In this document: positions 12,330-20,344 of the stretch, piece after piece
Layout: the number at the start of each line of letters is the position of its first letter
How positions within the stretch are numbered: the first letter of the stretch is position 1
DNA from: Sphingomonas oligophenolica
GTDB lineage: Bacteria; Pseudomonadota; Alphaproteobacteria; Sphingomonadales; Sphingomonadaceae
NCBI RefSeq assembly: GCF_006438955.1
Contig: NZ_RCZK01000002.1
Coordinates: 186,001 to 250,000 of the forward strand
DNA: 64,000 bases
Reading direction: 5' to 3'
Program-made: the position numbers and the translations under genes
The notes under the pieces: generated by a model
What the model was told of the DNA's origin: nothing
Seen by the model: only the letters and a program-made list of their open reading frames with translations
Databases searched by the model: none

Positions 12330-12754
12330 GTGGAACGACGTCTGACATGATCGGCCTGGTACTGGTGACGCACGGTCGGCTGGCCGAGGAATTCGTGACC
12401 GCGATGATCCACGTGGTCGGGCCGCAGGAGGCGGTCGCGACGATCGCGATCGGCGCCGACGACGATATGGAAGAACGCCGCGCCGACATCGCGGCCGCGA
12501 TTGCCGAGGTCGACGTCGGCCGCGGGGTGATCGTGCTGACCGACCTGTTCGGGGGAACGCCGTCCAACCTCGCGATCTCGTTGATGGAGCGCGGGCGGGT
12601 CGAGGTGATCGCGGGGATGAACCTGCCGATGCTGATCCGGCTGGGCTCGGCGCGCAAAGCGATGAAGGTCGGCGAAGCGGTCGCCGCGGCGCGCGAGGCG
12701 GGGCGCAAATATATCACCGTCGCTTCCGAAGTCCTGGGCGAGGCCGCGGCGTGA
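12326..12754 (+). CDS. PTS system EIIA component, mannose (EIIA-Man) family
   Basis: A 142-residue cytoplasmic phosphocarrier. MIGLVLVTHGRLAEEF includes the phosphorylatable histidine in VTHG. VIVLTDLFGGTPSNLAI and VIAGMNLPMLIRL are the other family signatures. ATG 12326 overlaps the rapZ stop (ATGA); ATG 12347 is an alternative seven codons in. No permease component (EIIB/C/D) lies in the operon. This fits the alphaproteobacterial regulatory PTS, in which EIIA-Man acts as a signalling protein rather than in transport. Confidence 0.93.
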   Translation: MSGTTSDMIGLVLVTHGRLAEEFVTAMIHVVGPQEAVATIAIGADDDMEERRADIAAAIAEVDVGRGVIVLTDLFGGTPSNLAISLMERGRVEVIAGMNLPMLIRLGSARKAMKVGEAVAAAREAGRKYITVASEVLGEAAA

Positions 12755-13023
12755 GCGTCGATCGCCGGGTCACCATTGCCAATCGCCGCGGTCTCCACGC
12801 CCGCGCGAGCGCGAAGTTCGTGACGCTCGCCGCGACCCAGCCGGTCGAGATTTCGGTGACGAAGGCGGGCGCGGGCACCGTGACCGGCACGTCGATCATG
12901 GGACTGATGATGCTCGGCGCGGCGATGGGCGACGAGATCACGATCAGCGCCGCGGGTGATGGCGCGGAGGGGGCGGTGACGACGCTCGTCGATCTGGTCG
13001 AGGCGAAGTTCGGCGAGGATTGA
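12751..13023 (+). CDS. ptsH: HPr phosphocarrier protein
   Basis: A 90-residue HPr. The active-site histidine is in RRGLHARASAKFV (about residues 13-25). The regulatory-serine region appears as TGTSIMGLMMLGAAMGDEI. GTG 12751 overlaps the EIIA stop. Enzyme I is not in the next gene here, so the phosphate donor must be encoded elsewhere or beyond the window. With HprK in the same transcript, this HPr should be subject to both His and Ser phosphorylation. Confidence 0.93.
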   Translation: MSVDRRVTIANRRGLHARASAKFVTLAATQPVEISVTKAGAGTVTGTSIMGLMMLGAAMGDEITISAAGDGAEGAVTTLVDLVEAKFGED

Positions 13024-13027
13024 GCGA

Positions 13028-13138
13028 TCACGGCCACGCCGCGGTAAAGCCGCGTCGTCGATCGGGGCTTGAGCCCCGTCGGCCGGGTGCCGTTAGTCCG
13101 CCTTCCCCTAGCCTTCGGCTAGGGCTACGGCCACGGTA
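13028..13138. repeat. Intergenic palindromic region after ptsH
   Basis: Two compact dyads lie here. CGGGGCT at 13063-13069 pairs with AGCCCCG at 13072-13078. CCCTAGCC at 13106-13113 pairs with GGCTAGGG at 13117-13124 with a three-base loop. There is no T-tract, so it is not a convincing intrinsic terminator. It may be another dispersed hairpin element. Confidence 0.5.
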
Positions 13139-13140
13139 CC

Positions 13141-13938
13141 ATGCCCCGCGAGATCACCGCCTTTTCCAACCCGCTCGTCAAATATGCGCGCGACCTGCGC
13201 GACAAGCGGCATCGGCGCGCGGCGCGGCAGTTCCTGGCGGAAGGCTTGCGGATCCTGACCGAGGCGCGCGAGACCGCGCGGCTGCCGACGATCCTGTTCT
13301 ACGCCGCCGCCAGCGCGGATCACCCGCTGGTCCACGCGCTGTCGATGGATGTCGAGGAAGCCGGCGGCGACTGTATCCAGACCACCCCCGATATCCTGGC
13401 GAAGCTGTCGGGGAAGGATAACCCGCAAGCGGTGGTCGGCGTGTTCGACGAATTCGAGGTGCGCCTCGCCGATCTCGACCGAACCAGCGCCGACATCTGG
13501 CTGGTCGCCGAACGCTTACGCGATCCGGGCAATCTCGGGACGATCCTGCGCACCGGCGATGCGGTGGCCGCGGGTGCGCTGATCCTGATCGGCGAGTGCG
13601 TCGATCCCTTCTCGGTCGAGGCGGTGCGCGCGAGCATGGGGGCGCTGTTCACGGTGCCGGTGGTGCGATGCGAATTCGACGCGTTCCATGCGTGGCTGCG
13701 CGCGGGACCGGGCCAGTTGGCGGGGCTGAGCCTCGACACCGACACGAGCTATCGCGACGCCACCTATGCCGCGCCGACCTTCCTGCTGACCGGCAACGAG
13801 GCGCAGGGGATGCCGCCCGAGATGGCCGCGGCGTGCGACGTGCTGGTCAAGCTGCCGATGCTCGGCAAGGCCGACAGCCTCAACGCCGCCGTCGCGACCG
13901 CAGTGATGGCGTATGAGGTGCTGGGGCAACGCCGTTAG
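13141..13938 (+). CDS. SpoU/TrmH-family RNA 2'-O-methyltransferase
   Basis: The 265-residue product has an N-terminal substrate-binding region (ITAFSNPLVKYARDL..KRHRRAARQFLAEG) like that of RlmB/TsnR. The C-terminal SPOUT trefoil-knot domain carries the three SpoU motifs: RDPGNLGTILRTGDAVA (motif 1), FLLTGNEAQGMPPE (motif 2) and LPMLGKADSLNAAVATAV (motif 3). These bind SAM and the acceptor ribose. The target, probably 23S rRNA, cannot be read from sequence. It stands alone, separated from ptsH by a hairpin-rich gap. Confidence 0.92.
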   Translation: MPREITAFSNPLVKYARDLRDKRHRRAARQFLAEGLRILTEARETARLPTILFYAAASADHPLVHALSMDVEEAGGDCIQTTPDILAKLSGKDNPQAVVGVFDEFEVRLADLDRTSADIWLVAERLRDPGNLGTILRTGDAVAAGALILIGECVDPFSVEAVRASMGALFTVPVVRCEFDAFHAWLRAGPGQLAGLSLDTDTSYRDATYAAPTFLLTGNEAQGMPPEMAAACDVLVKLPMLGKADSLNAAVATAVMAYEVLGQRR

Positions 13939-13971
13939 GGCGGAATGACATGTCGAAATCGGTCGGTGTCG

Positions 13972-14107
13972 ACAAATCCTCCCCCGCCAGGGGGAGGTGG
14001 CAGTCGTCAGGCTGACGGAGGGGGCGGGCACAGGGCGATACTTGGCCGCTTCCCTCCCCCTCCGACCCGCTAGCGCGGCCCACCTCCCTCTGCCGGGGGA
14101 GGAGTTT
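13972..14107. repeat. Dispersed CCTCCCC/GGGGAGG inverted repeat
   Basis: The left arm contains CCTCCCCCGCCAGGGGGAGG and the right arm contains CCACCTCCCTCTGCCGGGGG. Each arm is itself a hairpin, and the two are inverted about a purine-rich centre. Related pieces occur at 16584-16611, 41050-41133 and inside sufS (56941-57040). It occupies most of the gap between two convergent genes. Confidence 0.85.
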
Positions 14108-14154
14108 CTTGCGATCGTGGCAGGCGCATCGCGCCACCGTGATGTCCTCACGCA

Positions 14155-14541
14155 CTACACGTCGCCATTGCCATGCACCGCCTCGATGTTGTTGCCGTCG
14201 GGATCGAGGACGAAGGCACCGTAGTAACCGGCATGATAGTCCGGTCGCAGTCCGGGGGCGCCGTTGTCGCGGCCGCCTGCGAGCAAGGCTTCGCGATGGA
14301 ACGCGTCGACCGCGCCCCGGCTTGTCGCAGATAGTGCGATGTGGAGCTTGCCGCGGGTGACGTCGTGTTCCGCGATCCACAACCAGGGACGGGTGTCGCC
14401 ATAGCCCGCAATCCGGACGCCGTCGCCATGCTCGGGCGGCACCTCGAACAACCGCGTCACCCCGAGTGGCAGAAACGCGCGATCGTAGAAGCTTACCGAT
14501 CGTTTGTAGTCCGACACGCCAAAAGTGACATGATCGATCAT
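14155..14541 (-). CDS. VOC-superfamily (glyoxalase/bleomycin-resistance fold) protein
   Basis: The 128-residue protein is a single vicinal-oxygen-chelate module pair. It starts MIDHVTFGVSDYKRSVSFYD and ends with YGAFVLDPDGNNIEAVHG, the classic second-half motif with the metal-binding glutamate. Members include glyoxalases, dioxygenases and antibiotic-binding proteins, and substrate cannot be told from sequence. The gene ends within the VOC-rmuC strand block, but rmuC ends five bases before its start, so the two may be co-transcribed (rmuC first). Confidence 0.85.
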   Translation of the reverse strand: MIDHVTFGVSDYKRSVSFYDRAFLPLGVTRLFEVPPEHGDGVRIAGYGDTRPWLWIAEHDVTRGKLHIALSATSRGAVDAFHREALLAGGRDNGAPGLRPDYHAGYYGAFVLDPDGNNIEAVHGNGDV

Positions 14542-14545
14542 CGCG

Positions 14546-15886
14546 CTACTCCGCTGCGTCGCCCTGGTTCGCCGCCAACAGCGTCGGCCCCTCCCCGTAC
14601 CGCGCCAGCGCCTCGACCGGGGGTAATTCAGGAATTTCCTTCGCGGTAGATTCGATGTTCAACTCTTTGAATTTGCGCCCCGTGCTCAAGACATTGCGCT
14701 CGAATGAGCCAACAAAATCATTGTAGCGCTTGACCGCTGTGCTCAGCCCGCCACCGACAACACGCATATGCTCCGCAGCCACGGCGAGACGATCATGCAT
14801 CTCTTTTCCCAACGCGCCGATTTCCTGCGCCTGTTTGGCCATCTTCTCCTGCCGCCAGACCGCGTCGACGGTGCGCGCGATCGCGATGAGGTTGGTAGGA
14901 GTCGCGAGCAACACGCGCTTTTCGAACGCGAAATCCCAGAGGGTGGGATCGTGTTCGAGCGCCGCGGAGAGGAAATGTTCGCCGGGGACGAACATGATGA
15001 CGTAATCGGGCGCGTCCTTGAACTGGCTCCAATAGGCCTTGTTGCCGAGGCCGTTGACGTGGGCGCGCATCGAGGCGGCGTGAGCGTTGAGCCCGCGGGT
15101 GCGTTCGTCCTCATCGACCGCGCCGAACGCGTCCTGATAGGCGTTCAAGGACACCTTGGCGTCGATGACGAGGCTGCGCCCGCCGGGCACGCGAACGATC
15201 GCGTCGGGGCGGAGCCGCGCGCCGTCGTCGCCCGCAACGCTGACTTCGGTCTGGAAATCGGTGTGTTCGGACAGGCCGCAGGTTTCGAGGACGTTTTTCA
15301 ATTGCTGCTCGCCCCAGCGGCCGCGCGATTTGGGCGCGTTGCGGAGGGAATTGACGAGCTTGGCGGCCTCGCTCGAGACCTTTTCCTGGCCGACGCGCAA
15401 GCCTTCGAGTTGGCCCTTCAGCTGGTCGAACGCGCCCTGACGCTCGATCTCGACCTTGCCGACCGCTTCCTCGTACCGTTGGAGCCGCTCGCTGACCGGC
15501 TGGAGCATCGATTTGAGGTTGCGCCCGGTGAGTTCCTCCGACTGTTTGAACCGCGCGTCGGCGCGTTCGAGGAAGCGGGTCTGTGCAGCTTCGAGTGCCT
15601 TGTCGGCGGCGGTGGCGAATTGCGTGTTGAGCGATTCGATCGCGCGGGCGTGGGCGGCGTCGCGTTCGGTGGCCTGCGCACGGAAGGCGGCGAGATCGCG
15701 CTGCGCTTCGTTGCGTTCGGCCTCGACCGCGTCGCGCGCCTGGCGGACGAGTTCGGCATCGGCGGCGCGGCTCTGTGCGACCGCGAGATCGCTGGCGAGG
15801 CTGCTGGTGCGGCGGCTGGCGGCGAGCCAGCCGGTGAGCGCGCCGATCGCAAGCGCGAGGACGGCGACGAGGACGAGTTCGGTCAT
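14546..15886 (-). CDS. rmuC: RmuC, DNA recombination-limiting protein
   Basis: The 446-residue product has one N-terminal membrane helix (LVLVAVLALAIGALTGWLA, residues about 4-22). A long coiled coil follows (about 25-190, rich in Ala/Glu/Arg with many heptads). The RmuC nuclease-like domain is at about 195-390: RGRWGEQQLKNVLE, SLVIDAKVSLNAY, YVIMFVPGEHF and LLATPTNLIAIARTV. RmuC proteins reduce inversions at short inverted repeats, which is notable in a genome with so many palindromes. Its substrate is inferred from the PD-(D/E)xK-like core, not shown. Confidence 0.93.
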   Translation of the reverse strand: MTELVLVAVLALAIGALTGWLAASRRTSSLASDLAVAQSRAADAELVRQARDAVEAERNEAQRDLAAFRAQATERDAAHARAIESLNTQFATAADKALEAAQTRFLERADARFKQSEELTGRNLKSMLQPVSERLQRYEEAVGKVEIERQGAFDQLKGQLEGLRVGQEKVSSEAAKLVNSLRNAPKSRGRWGEQQLKNVLETCGLSEHTDFQTEVSVAGDDGARLRPDAIVRVPGGRSLVIDAKVSLNAYQDAFGAVDEDERTRGLNAHAASMRAHVNGLGNKAYWSQFKDAPDYVIMFVPGEHFLSAALEHDPTLWDFAFEKRVLLATPTNLIAIARTVDAVWRQEKMAKQAQEIGALGKEMHDRLAVAAEHMRVVGGGLSTAVKRYNDFVGSFERNVLSTGRKFKELNIESTAKEIPELPPVEALARYGEGPTLLAANQGDAAE

Positions 15887-15908
15887 GCTGCGCCTCCCAA
15901 GGGGCGCG

Positions 15909-15936
15909 CGCGCTTCGACAGGCTCAGGGCGAACGG
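15909..15936. repeat. Single half-unit of the composite palindromic element (copy 2)
   Basis: A lone TTCGACAGGCTCAGGGCGAA unit lies just upstream of rmuC. Its right arm matches type B, but its left arm (CGCGC) is changed, so the hairpin is weakened. It looks like a degraded remnant. Confidence 0.75.
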
Positions 15937-16006
15937 GGTTGAGTGAGGTACGGACATCGCAGGAACATAGAACGAACGACGCCGCGCGTCAGCCCTTAAT
16001 CGCGCG

Positions 16007-16531
16007 TCACGCCGCCTTGCGCTGCTTGTCGAGCTTCTTGAGCAGCATCTGGCGCTTGAGGCGGCTGATGTGATCGATGAACAGCACGCCGTTCAGATGA
16101 TCGATTTCGTGCTGCATGCAGGTCGCGAGCAGGCCGTCGAGCGTCTCGTCATGCGTCGCGCCGGTTTCGTCGAGCCAGGTCACGCGGCAGGTGGCGGGGC
16201 GTTCGACCTCGGCATATTGTTCGGGGATCGACAGGCAGCCTTCGTTGTAGCTGGCCAGCGCGTCCGACACCGCGAGGATCTCGGGGTTGATGTAGACGCG
16301 CGGATCACGGATCGGCTTGCCGTCCTCATCCTCCTCGCCTTGGAGATCGATGACGAGGACGCGCGACTCCACCCCGACCTGGATCGCGGCGAGGCCGATG
16401 CCGTTGGCGGCGTACATCGTCTCGATCATGTCGGCGACAAGCCCGCGGGTGGCGTCGTCGACCGTCGCGACCGGCTTGGACACGAGGCGGAGGCGGGGAT
16501 CGGGGATTTCGACGATTTCGAGGACGGCCAT
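16007..16531 (-). CDS. def: Def, peptide deformylase
   Basis: Def removes the formyl group from the N-terminal methionine of nascent proteins. All three catalytic motifs are present in the 174-residue product: GIGLAAIQVG (motif 1, G-x-G-L-A-A-x-Q), EGCLSIPEQ (motif 2, metal-binding Cys) and MQHEIDHLNGVLF (motif 3, HExxH). ATG 16531 gives MAVLEIVEIPDPRL, the normal family N-terminus, so the longer open frame is not used. Formyltransferase fmt lies nearby on the opposite strand beyond recR, so formylation and deformylation genes are close together. Confidence 0.97.
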   Translation of the reverse strand: MAVLEIVEIPDPRLRLVSKPVATVDDATRGLVADMIETMYAANGIGLAAIQVGVESRVLVIDLQGEEDEDGKPIRDPRVYINPEILAVSDALASYNEGCLSIPEQYAEVERPATCRVTWLDETGATHDETLDGLLATCMQHEIDHLNGVLFIDHISRLKRQMLLKKLDKQRKAA

Positions 16532-16583
16532 GCCGGGTGCGCTAGTTTTATGGGGGGTGGGCGTCAAGGTTCGCAATCCGCTG

Positions 16584-16611
16584 ATTCCTCCCCTGCCCGG
16601 GGGAGGATTTG
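16584..16611. repeat. Half copy of the CCTCCCC/GGGGAGG repeat
   Basis: A single hairpin, CCTCCCC-TGCC-CGGGGGAGG, between recR and def on the minus strand. It matches one arm of the 13972-14107 repeat. Confidence 0.75.
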
Positions 16612-16612
16612 G

Positions 16613-17209
16613 TCAAGCGACCGGCCGCCTTGCCCTGAGCGCCTGGGCGAGCGTGCCTTCGTCGAGATAGTCGAGTTCACCCCCCACTGGCAGGCCGTGC
16701 GCGAGTTGCGTCACCCGCACCGCAAAACGTTCGATCCGTTCGGCAACGTAATGCGCGGTAGTCTGGCCTTCGAGAGTGGCATTCATCGCGAGGACGACCT
16801 CGTCGATCCCGCCCGCCTCGATCCGGCGGACGAGGGTATCGATGCCGAGGTCTTCGGGGCGGATGCCTTCGAGCGCGGACAGACGTCCGCCGAGGACGTG
16901 GAAACGACCGGGAAAGAGCCGCGCGCGATCGAGTGCCCAGAGGTCCGCGACCTCCTCGACGACGCAGAGCGAGCGCTGGTCGCGGCGCGGGTCGGCGCAG
17001 ACCGCGCAGGGGTTAGTTGTGTCGACGTTGCCGCAGACGCTGCAGGTCTCGAGGCGTTCGTCGACCGCCTCGAGCGCGGCGCGCAACGGCCCGAGCGCGC
17101 CTTCGCGCTTCTTGAGCAAATGGAGCACCGCGCGCCGCGCCGAGCGCGGGCCGAGGCCGGGGAGCCGGGCGAGCGCCTGGGTCAGCGCTTCGATTTCGGG
17201 GGACGCCAT
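16613..17209 (-). CDS. recR: RecR, recombination mediator protein
   Basis: RecR works with RecF/RecO to load RecA at gaps. The 198-residue product has an N-terminal helix-hairpin-helix ([20 protein letters not shown]) and a four-cysteine zinc finger (CSVCGN..CAVC). A TOPRIM domain follows ([13 protein letters not shown], then [14 protein letters not shown]), and the C-terminus has the [20 protein letters not shown] motif. ATG 17209 ([11 protein letters not shown]) is the normal start. It is divergent from fmt across 55 bases. DnaX, its frequent neighbour, is absent here. Confidence 0.97.
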   Translation of the reverse strand: MASPEIEALTQALARLPGLGPRSARRAVLHLLKKREGALGPLRAALEAVDERLETCSVCGNVDTTNPCAVCADPRRDQRSLCVVEEVADLWALDRARLFPGRFHVLGGRLSALEGIRPEDLGIDTLVRRIEAGGIDEVVLAMNATLEGQTTAHYVAERIERFAVRVTQLAHGLPVGGELDYLDEGTLAQALRARRPVA

Positions 17210-17264
17210 CGGAGAACAGATAGGGGGTTGCGCCGGGCCGCGCCAGCGCGTTGAAGCGTCCCCC

Positions 17265-18176
17265 ATGCGGATCATCTTCATGGGCACGCCGGACTTCGCG
17301 GTGCCGACGCTCGACGCGCTGGTCGCGGCGGGGCACGACCTGGTCGCGGTCTATACCCAGCCGCCGCGGCCCGGCGGACGGCGCGGGCGCGAGCTGGTCC
17401 CCTCCCCCGTCCAGCGCCGCGCCGAGGACCTGGGGATCGCGGTGCGCGCGCCCACGTCGTTGAAAGGTGCGGACGAGCAGGCGGGGTTTGCGGCCCTCGG
17501 CGCGCAGGTCGGGGTGGTCGCGGCCTATGGGCTGATCCTGCCGCGCGCGGTGCTCGAGGCGCCGGTGCATGGCTGCCTCAACGTCCATGGCTCGCTGTTG
17601 CCGCGCTGGCGCGGCGCAGCGCCGGTGCAGCGCGCGATCCTCGCCGGGGATACCGAAACCGGGGTCGGGATCATGCAGATGGAGGCGGAGCTCGATACCG
17701 GGCCGGTGCGGATCGAGGGGCGGACGCCGATCGACGGCAAGACCGCGGGTGAGCTCACCGCCGAACTAGCGACGCTCGGCGCGCGGCTGATGGTCGAGGT
17801 GCTCGGCGATCTCGCGGCGCATCCGGCGGTGGCGCAGGATGCGGACGGGCTGACCTATGCCGCCAAGGTCGACAAGGCCGAGGCGCAGATCGATTTCGCG
17901 AAGTCCGCAGACGAGGTCGAGCGGCTGGTGCGCGCGATGAACCCGGCACCGGGGGCCTGGTTCGAGTTTTCCGGCGAGCGCGTGAAGGTGCTGGCGGCGG
18001 ACGTGCTGCCCTTCACCTTCCAGGTGCCGGGCGATGTCGTCGACGGGGCGCTGACGATCGCGTGCGGGGACGGCGCGATCCGCCCGACGCTGGTCCAGCG
18101 CGCGGGGCGCGGGGTGACGAGCGCGGCCGAGCTGCTCCGCGGCTTTCCGATCCCGAGCGGCAGCGAACTGGCGTGA
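17265..18176 (+). CDS. fmt: Fmt, methionyl-tRNA formyltransferase
   Basis: Fmt formylates initiator Met-tRNA using 10-formyl-tetrahydrofolate. The 303-residue product starts [19 protein letters not shown]. It contains the catalytic formyltransferase motif [20 protein letters not shown] with the conserved Asn, His and following GAAP. A C-terminal OB-like domain begins near residue 205. ATG 17265 matches the family; the longer upstream frame runs antisense through recR. Its stop lies in the first copy of a short duplication whose second copy forms the truA start. Confidence 0.97.
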   Translation: MRIIFMGTPDFAVPTLDALVAAGHDLVAVYTQPPRPGGRRGRELVPSPVQRRAEDLGIAVRAPTSLKGADEQAGFAALGAQVGVVAAYGLILPRAVLEAPVHGCLNVHGSLLPRWRGAAPVQRAILAGDTETGVGIMQMEAELDTGPVRIEGRTPIDGKTAGELTAELATLGARLMVEVLGDLAAHPAVAQDADGLTYAAKVDKAEAQIDFAKSADEVERLVRAMNPAPGAWFEFSGERVKVLAADVLPFTFQVPGDVVDGALTIACGDGAIRPTLVQRAGRGVTSAAELLRGFPIPSGSELA

Positions 18177-18220
18177 CGCGCTTCGCGTTGAGGACATTGG
18201 TGTGACGCGCTTCGCGCTGA
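18173..18220 (+). repeat. 29-base-offset direct duplication at the fmt-truA junction
   Basis: GTGACGCGCTTCGCGTTGA at 18173-18191 is repeated with one mismatch (GTGACGCGCTTCGCGCTGA) at 18202-18220. The first copy carries the fmt stop codon and a decoy GTG that reads ten codons before a TGA overlapping the true truA GTG. The second copy encodes the real TruA N-terminus. Confidence 0.8.
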
Positions 18221-18942
18221 CGCTGGAATATGACGGGCGCCCCTTCATGGGGTGGCAGCGGCAGAACCACGGGCCGAGCGTCCAGCAGGCGCTCGAAGAG
18301 GCGGTGTTCGCGATGACCGGCGAGCGGACCGCGGTGCACGCCGCGGGGCGGACCGACGCGGGGGTCCACGCGCTGGCGATGCGCGCGCATGTCGATATCG
18401 CCAAGCCGGTCGCGGCGTTTCGGTTGATGGAGGCGCTGAATGCGCTGGTGCGGCCGCGGTCGGTCGCGGTGCTGGCGTGCACGGTCGTCCCCGACGACTG
18501 GCATGCGCGGTTTTCTTGCCTGGCGCGCGCGTATGAATATCGGATCGTGACGCGGCGTGCGCCGCTAACGTGGGAGGCGGGGCTGGCGTGGCAGGTCCCG
18601 CAGCCGCTCGACGCCGACGCGATGCACGCCACGGCGCAAGTGTTGGTCGGGCGGCATGACTTCACGACGTTCCGATCGGCGCATTGCCAGGCGGATAGCC
18701 CGGTACGGACGCTCGATCTGCTCGACGTGGCCCGCGACGGCGAACGGATCGTCGTGAAGGCGGCGGCGCGGTCGTTCCTTCATCACCAGGTGCGATCGAT
18801 GGTCGGGTGCCTGGCGATGGTCGGGATGGGGCGGTGGTCTTGCGACGATCTGGCGGAGGCGCTGGCGGCGCGGGATCGCGCGAGGCTGGGGCTGAATGCG
18901 CCGCCTGACGGGTTGTTCTTCGTGAGGGCGGTGTATCCGTGA
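18202..18942 (+). CDS. truA: TruA, tRNA pseudouridine(38-40) synthase
   Basis: TruA isomerises uridines 38-40 in the anticodon arm. The 246-residue product begins [21 protein letters not shown]. It contains the catalytic aspartate in [14 protein letters not shown] (about residues 48-61). [19 protein letters not shown] is the conserved C-terminal motif. Translation starts at GTG 18202, directly in the second copy of a short duplication. It is co-directional with fmt at 25 bases and likely co-transcribed. A 200-base repeat follows. Confidence 0.96.
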   Translation: MTRFALTLEYDGRPFMGWQRQNHGPSVQQALEEAVFAMTGERTAVHAAGRTDAGVHALAMRAHVDIAKPVAAFRLMEALNALVRPRSVAVLACTVVPDDWHARFSCLARAYEYRIVTRRAPLTWEAGLAWQVPQPLDADAMHATAQVLVGRHDFTTFRSAHCQADSPVRTLDLLDVARDGERIVVKAAARSFLHHQVRSMVGCLAMVGMGRWSCDDLAEALAARDRARLGLNAPPDGLFFVRAVYP

Positions 18943-18957
18943 GGGTGAAGAAGGGAT

Positions 18958-19160
18958 GTTCGCGCTAAGCCGCGAAGACGCGAAGAGAAGAATTTGTTCG
19001 CGCAGAGGCGCAGAGGACGCAGAGGGTTTATTCAGCGCACGAGCGCCCTTCCAACCTGATGATAATGAATACAGCTGCGCTGACGCGCAAGGCCTCTGCG
19101 CTCTCTGCGCCTCTGCGCGAAATCTCTTCCCTTTTTGGCATCTTAGCGTCGTCGCGCGAA
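18958..19160. repeat. Large inverted repeat with GCGCAGAGG core
   Basis: Left arm (18958-19026) carries GCGCAGAGGCGCAGAGGACG. Right arm (19086-19160) carries CTCTCTGCGCCTCTGCGCGA. Outer blocks (CTAAGCCGCGAAGACG and GCATCTTAGCGTCG) also correspond. The same core recurs at 58145-58350 between sufC and sufD. No ORF or transposase is associated. It fills the gap between truA and the convergent RNA methyltransferase gene. Confidence 0.85.
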
Positions 19161-19162
19161 AA

Positions 19163-20344
19163 CTATCTTACGAACCTAGCCGCGAGTTCGACATGCGTCG
19201 ACCAGCGGAACTGGCCTACCGGTTGGATCCAGTCGATCCGCCAGCCAGCTTCGCACAGTATCCTCGCATCACGTGCGAAGCTGCTGGGATTACAAGATAC
19301 ATAGGCGATGACGGGGGCGTGGCAGGCGGCGAGCGCCTCGGTCTGTTCGCGCGCGCCCGCGCGTGGTGGATCGAGGATCACCGCGGCAAACCGGTCGAGC
19401 TCCGCCACGGTGAGCGGGCGGCGGTAGAGGTCGCGATGGTCGACCAAGACCGGGCGCTGGACGCGGTGCGCGGCGGCCCTGAGCGCGCCGCCGGCATCGC
19501 GCGCGCCCTCGGCGGCATAGACCTTGCCGGGGAGCGCGAGCGCGAAGGTGCCGAGCCCCGAAAACAGGTCGGCGGTGGTCGCGGGATTGCCGACCGCGTC
19601 GAGGACCGCGGCGACGAGTGCCGCCTCCCCCTCGGCGGTCGCCTGGAGGAACGAAGCGTGCGGGAGCGGCACGGGCAGGCCACCGAGCGTGATCGTGAGC
19701 GGTTCAGGCTCCCACCGGGTTTCGGGACCGAGGCCATCGTCGACCGCGAAGCGCGCGACGCCGTGGCGGGTACAGAAATCGACGATCGCGTCGGCGGCCT
19801 TGAGCCCTTCGGCGGCGAGGCGGGTGACGAGAATGTCGGGGCCTTGGTCGGCGAGCGTCAGGTGGACGTCGGCGCGACGCTTCAGCCCGAGCTGCGCGAG
19901 CAATTTACGCAACGGGGCAACGACCGCGAACAACGCGGGCGCGAGGATGTGGCATTCCTGGATATCGACGATCGTGTGACTGCTCGCCTCGGTAAAGCCC
20001 AGTGCCACCCTGCCCTTGCCCTCGGCATGGAGGGTCGCGCGGCGGCGGGTGCGCGGCGGCGAGATCAGGGGCGCGCGGATCGTTGCGGTGAGCCCTTGCG
20101 AATCGAGCGTCGAGGCGATCCGGTCAACGACGAAATCGGCGTAGGCAGCATCGTCGAGATGCTGGAGCTGGCAGCCGCCGCAGGTCGGGAAATGGCGGCA
20201 CGGCGGGGTCTGGTGGTGCGGGCCGGGGATAACCTTGCCGTCTTCGGTCAGCGTGTCGCCCGGCGCGGACAGCGCAGCGTGGCGACCGTCCACGGTCATG
20301 CCGTCACCCCGCGCGGCCACGCGGACGATGAGGCCGTCGCTCAC
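19163..20344 (-). CDS. TrmA/RlmD-type RNA uracil-C5 methyltransferase with Fe-S cluster
   Basis: A 393-residue class I SAM-dependent enzyme of the RumA/TrmA family. The Fe-S cluster cysteines are in CRHFPTCGGCQLQHLDD (about residues 48-64), with a fourth Cys in DIQECHIL. The SAM site is ADLFSGLGTFALALPG. DPPRAGAREQTEAL and YVSCNPSSFARD hold the catalytic Cys (C-N-P). The shortened N-terminal TRAM region makes RlmD versus TrmA assignment uncertain. GTG 20344 overlaps the stop of the upstream NAD(P)HX repair gene (GTGA). Confidence 0.88.
   Translation of the reverse strand: MSDGLIVRVAARGDGMTVDGRHAALSAPGDTLTEDGKVIPGPHHQTPPCRHFPTCGGCQLQHLDDAAYADFVVDRIASTLDSQGLTATIRAPLISPPRTRRRATLHAEGKGRVALGFTEASSHTIVDIQECHILAPALFAVVAPLRKLLAQLGLKRRADVHLTLADQGPDILVTRLAAEGLKAADAIVDFCTRHGVARFAVDDGLGPETRWEPEPLTITLGGLPVPLPHASFLQATAEGEAALVAAVLDAVGNPATTADLFSGLGTFALALPGKVYAAEGARDAGGALRAAAHRVQRPVLVDHRDLYRRPLTVAELDRFAAVILDPPRAGAREQTEALAACHAPVIAYVSCNPSSFARDARILCEAGWRIDWIQPVGQFRWSTHVELAARFVR

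Noticed and set aside
13063..13124. Intrinsic terminator after the HPr gene
   Set aside because: The hairpins are strong, but no T-tract follows either one, so they are listed only as palindromes.
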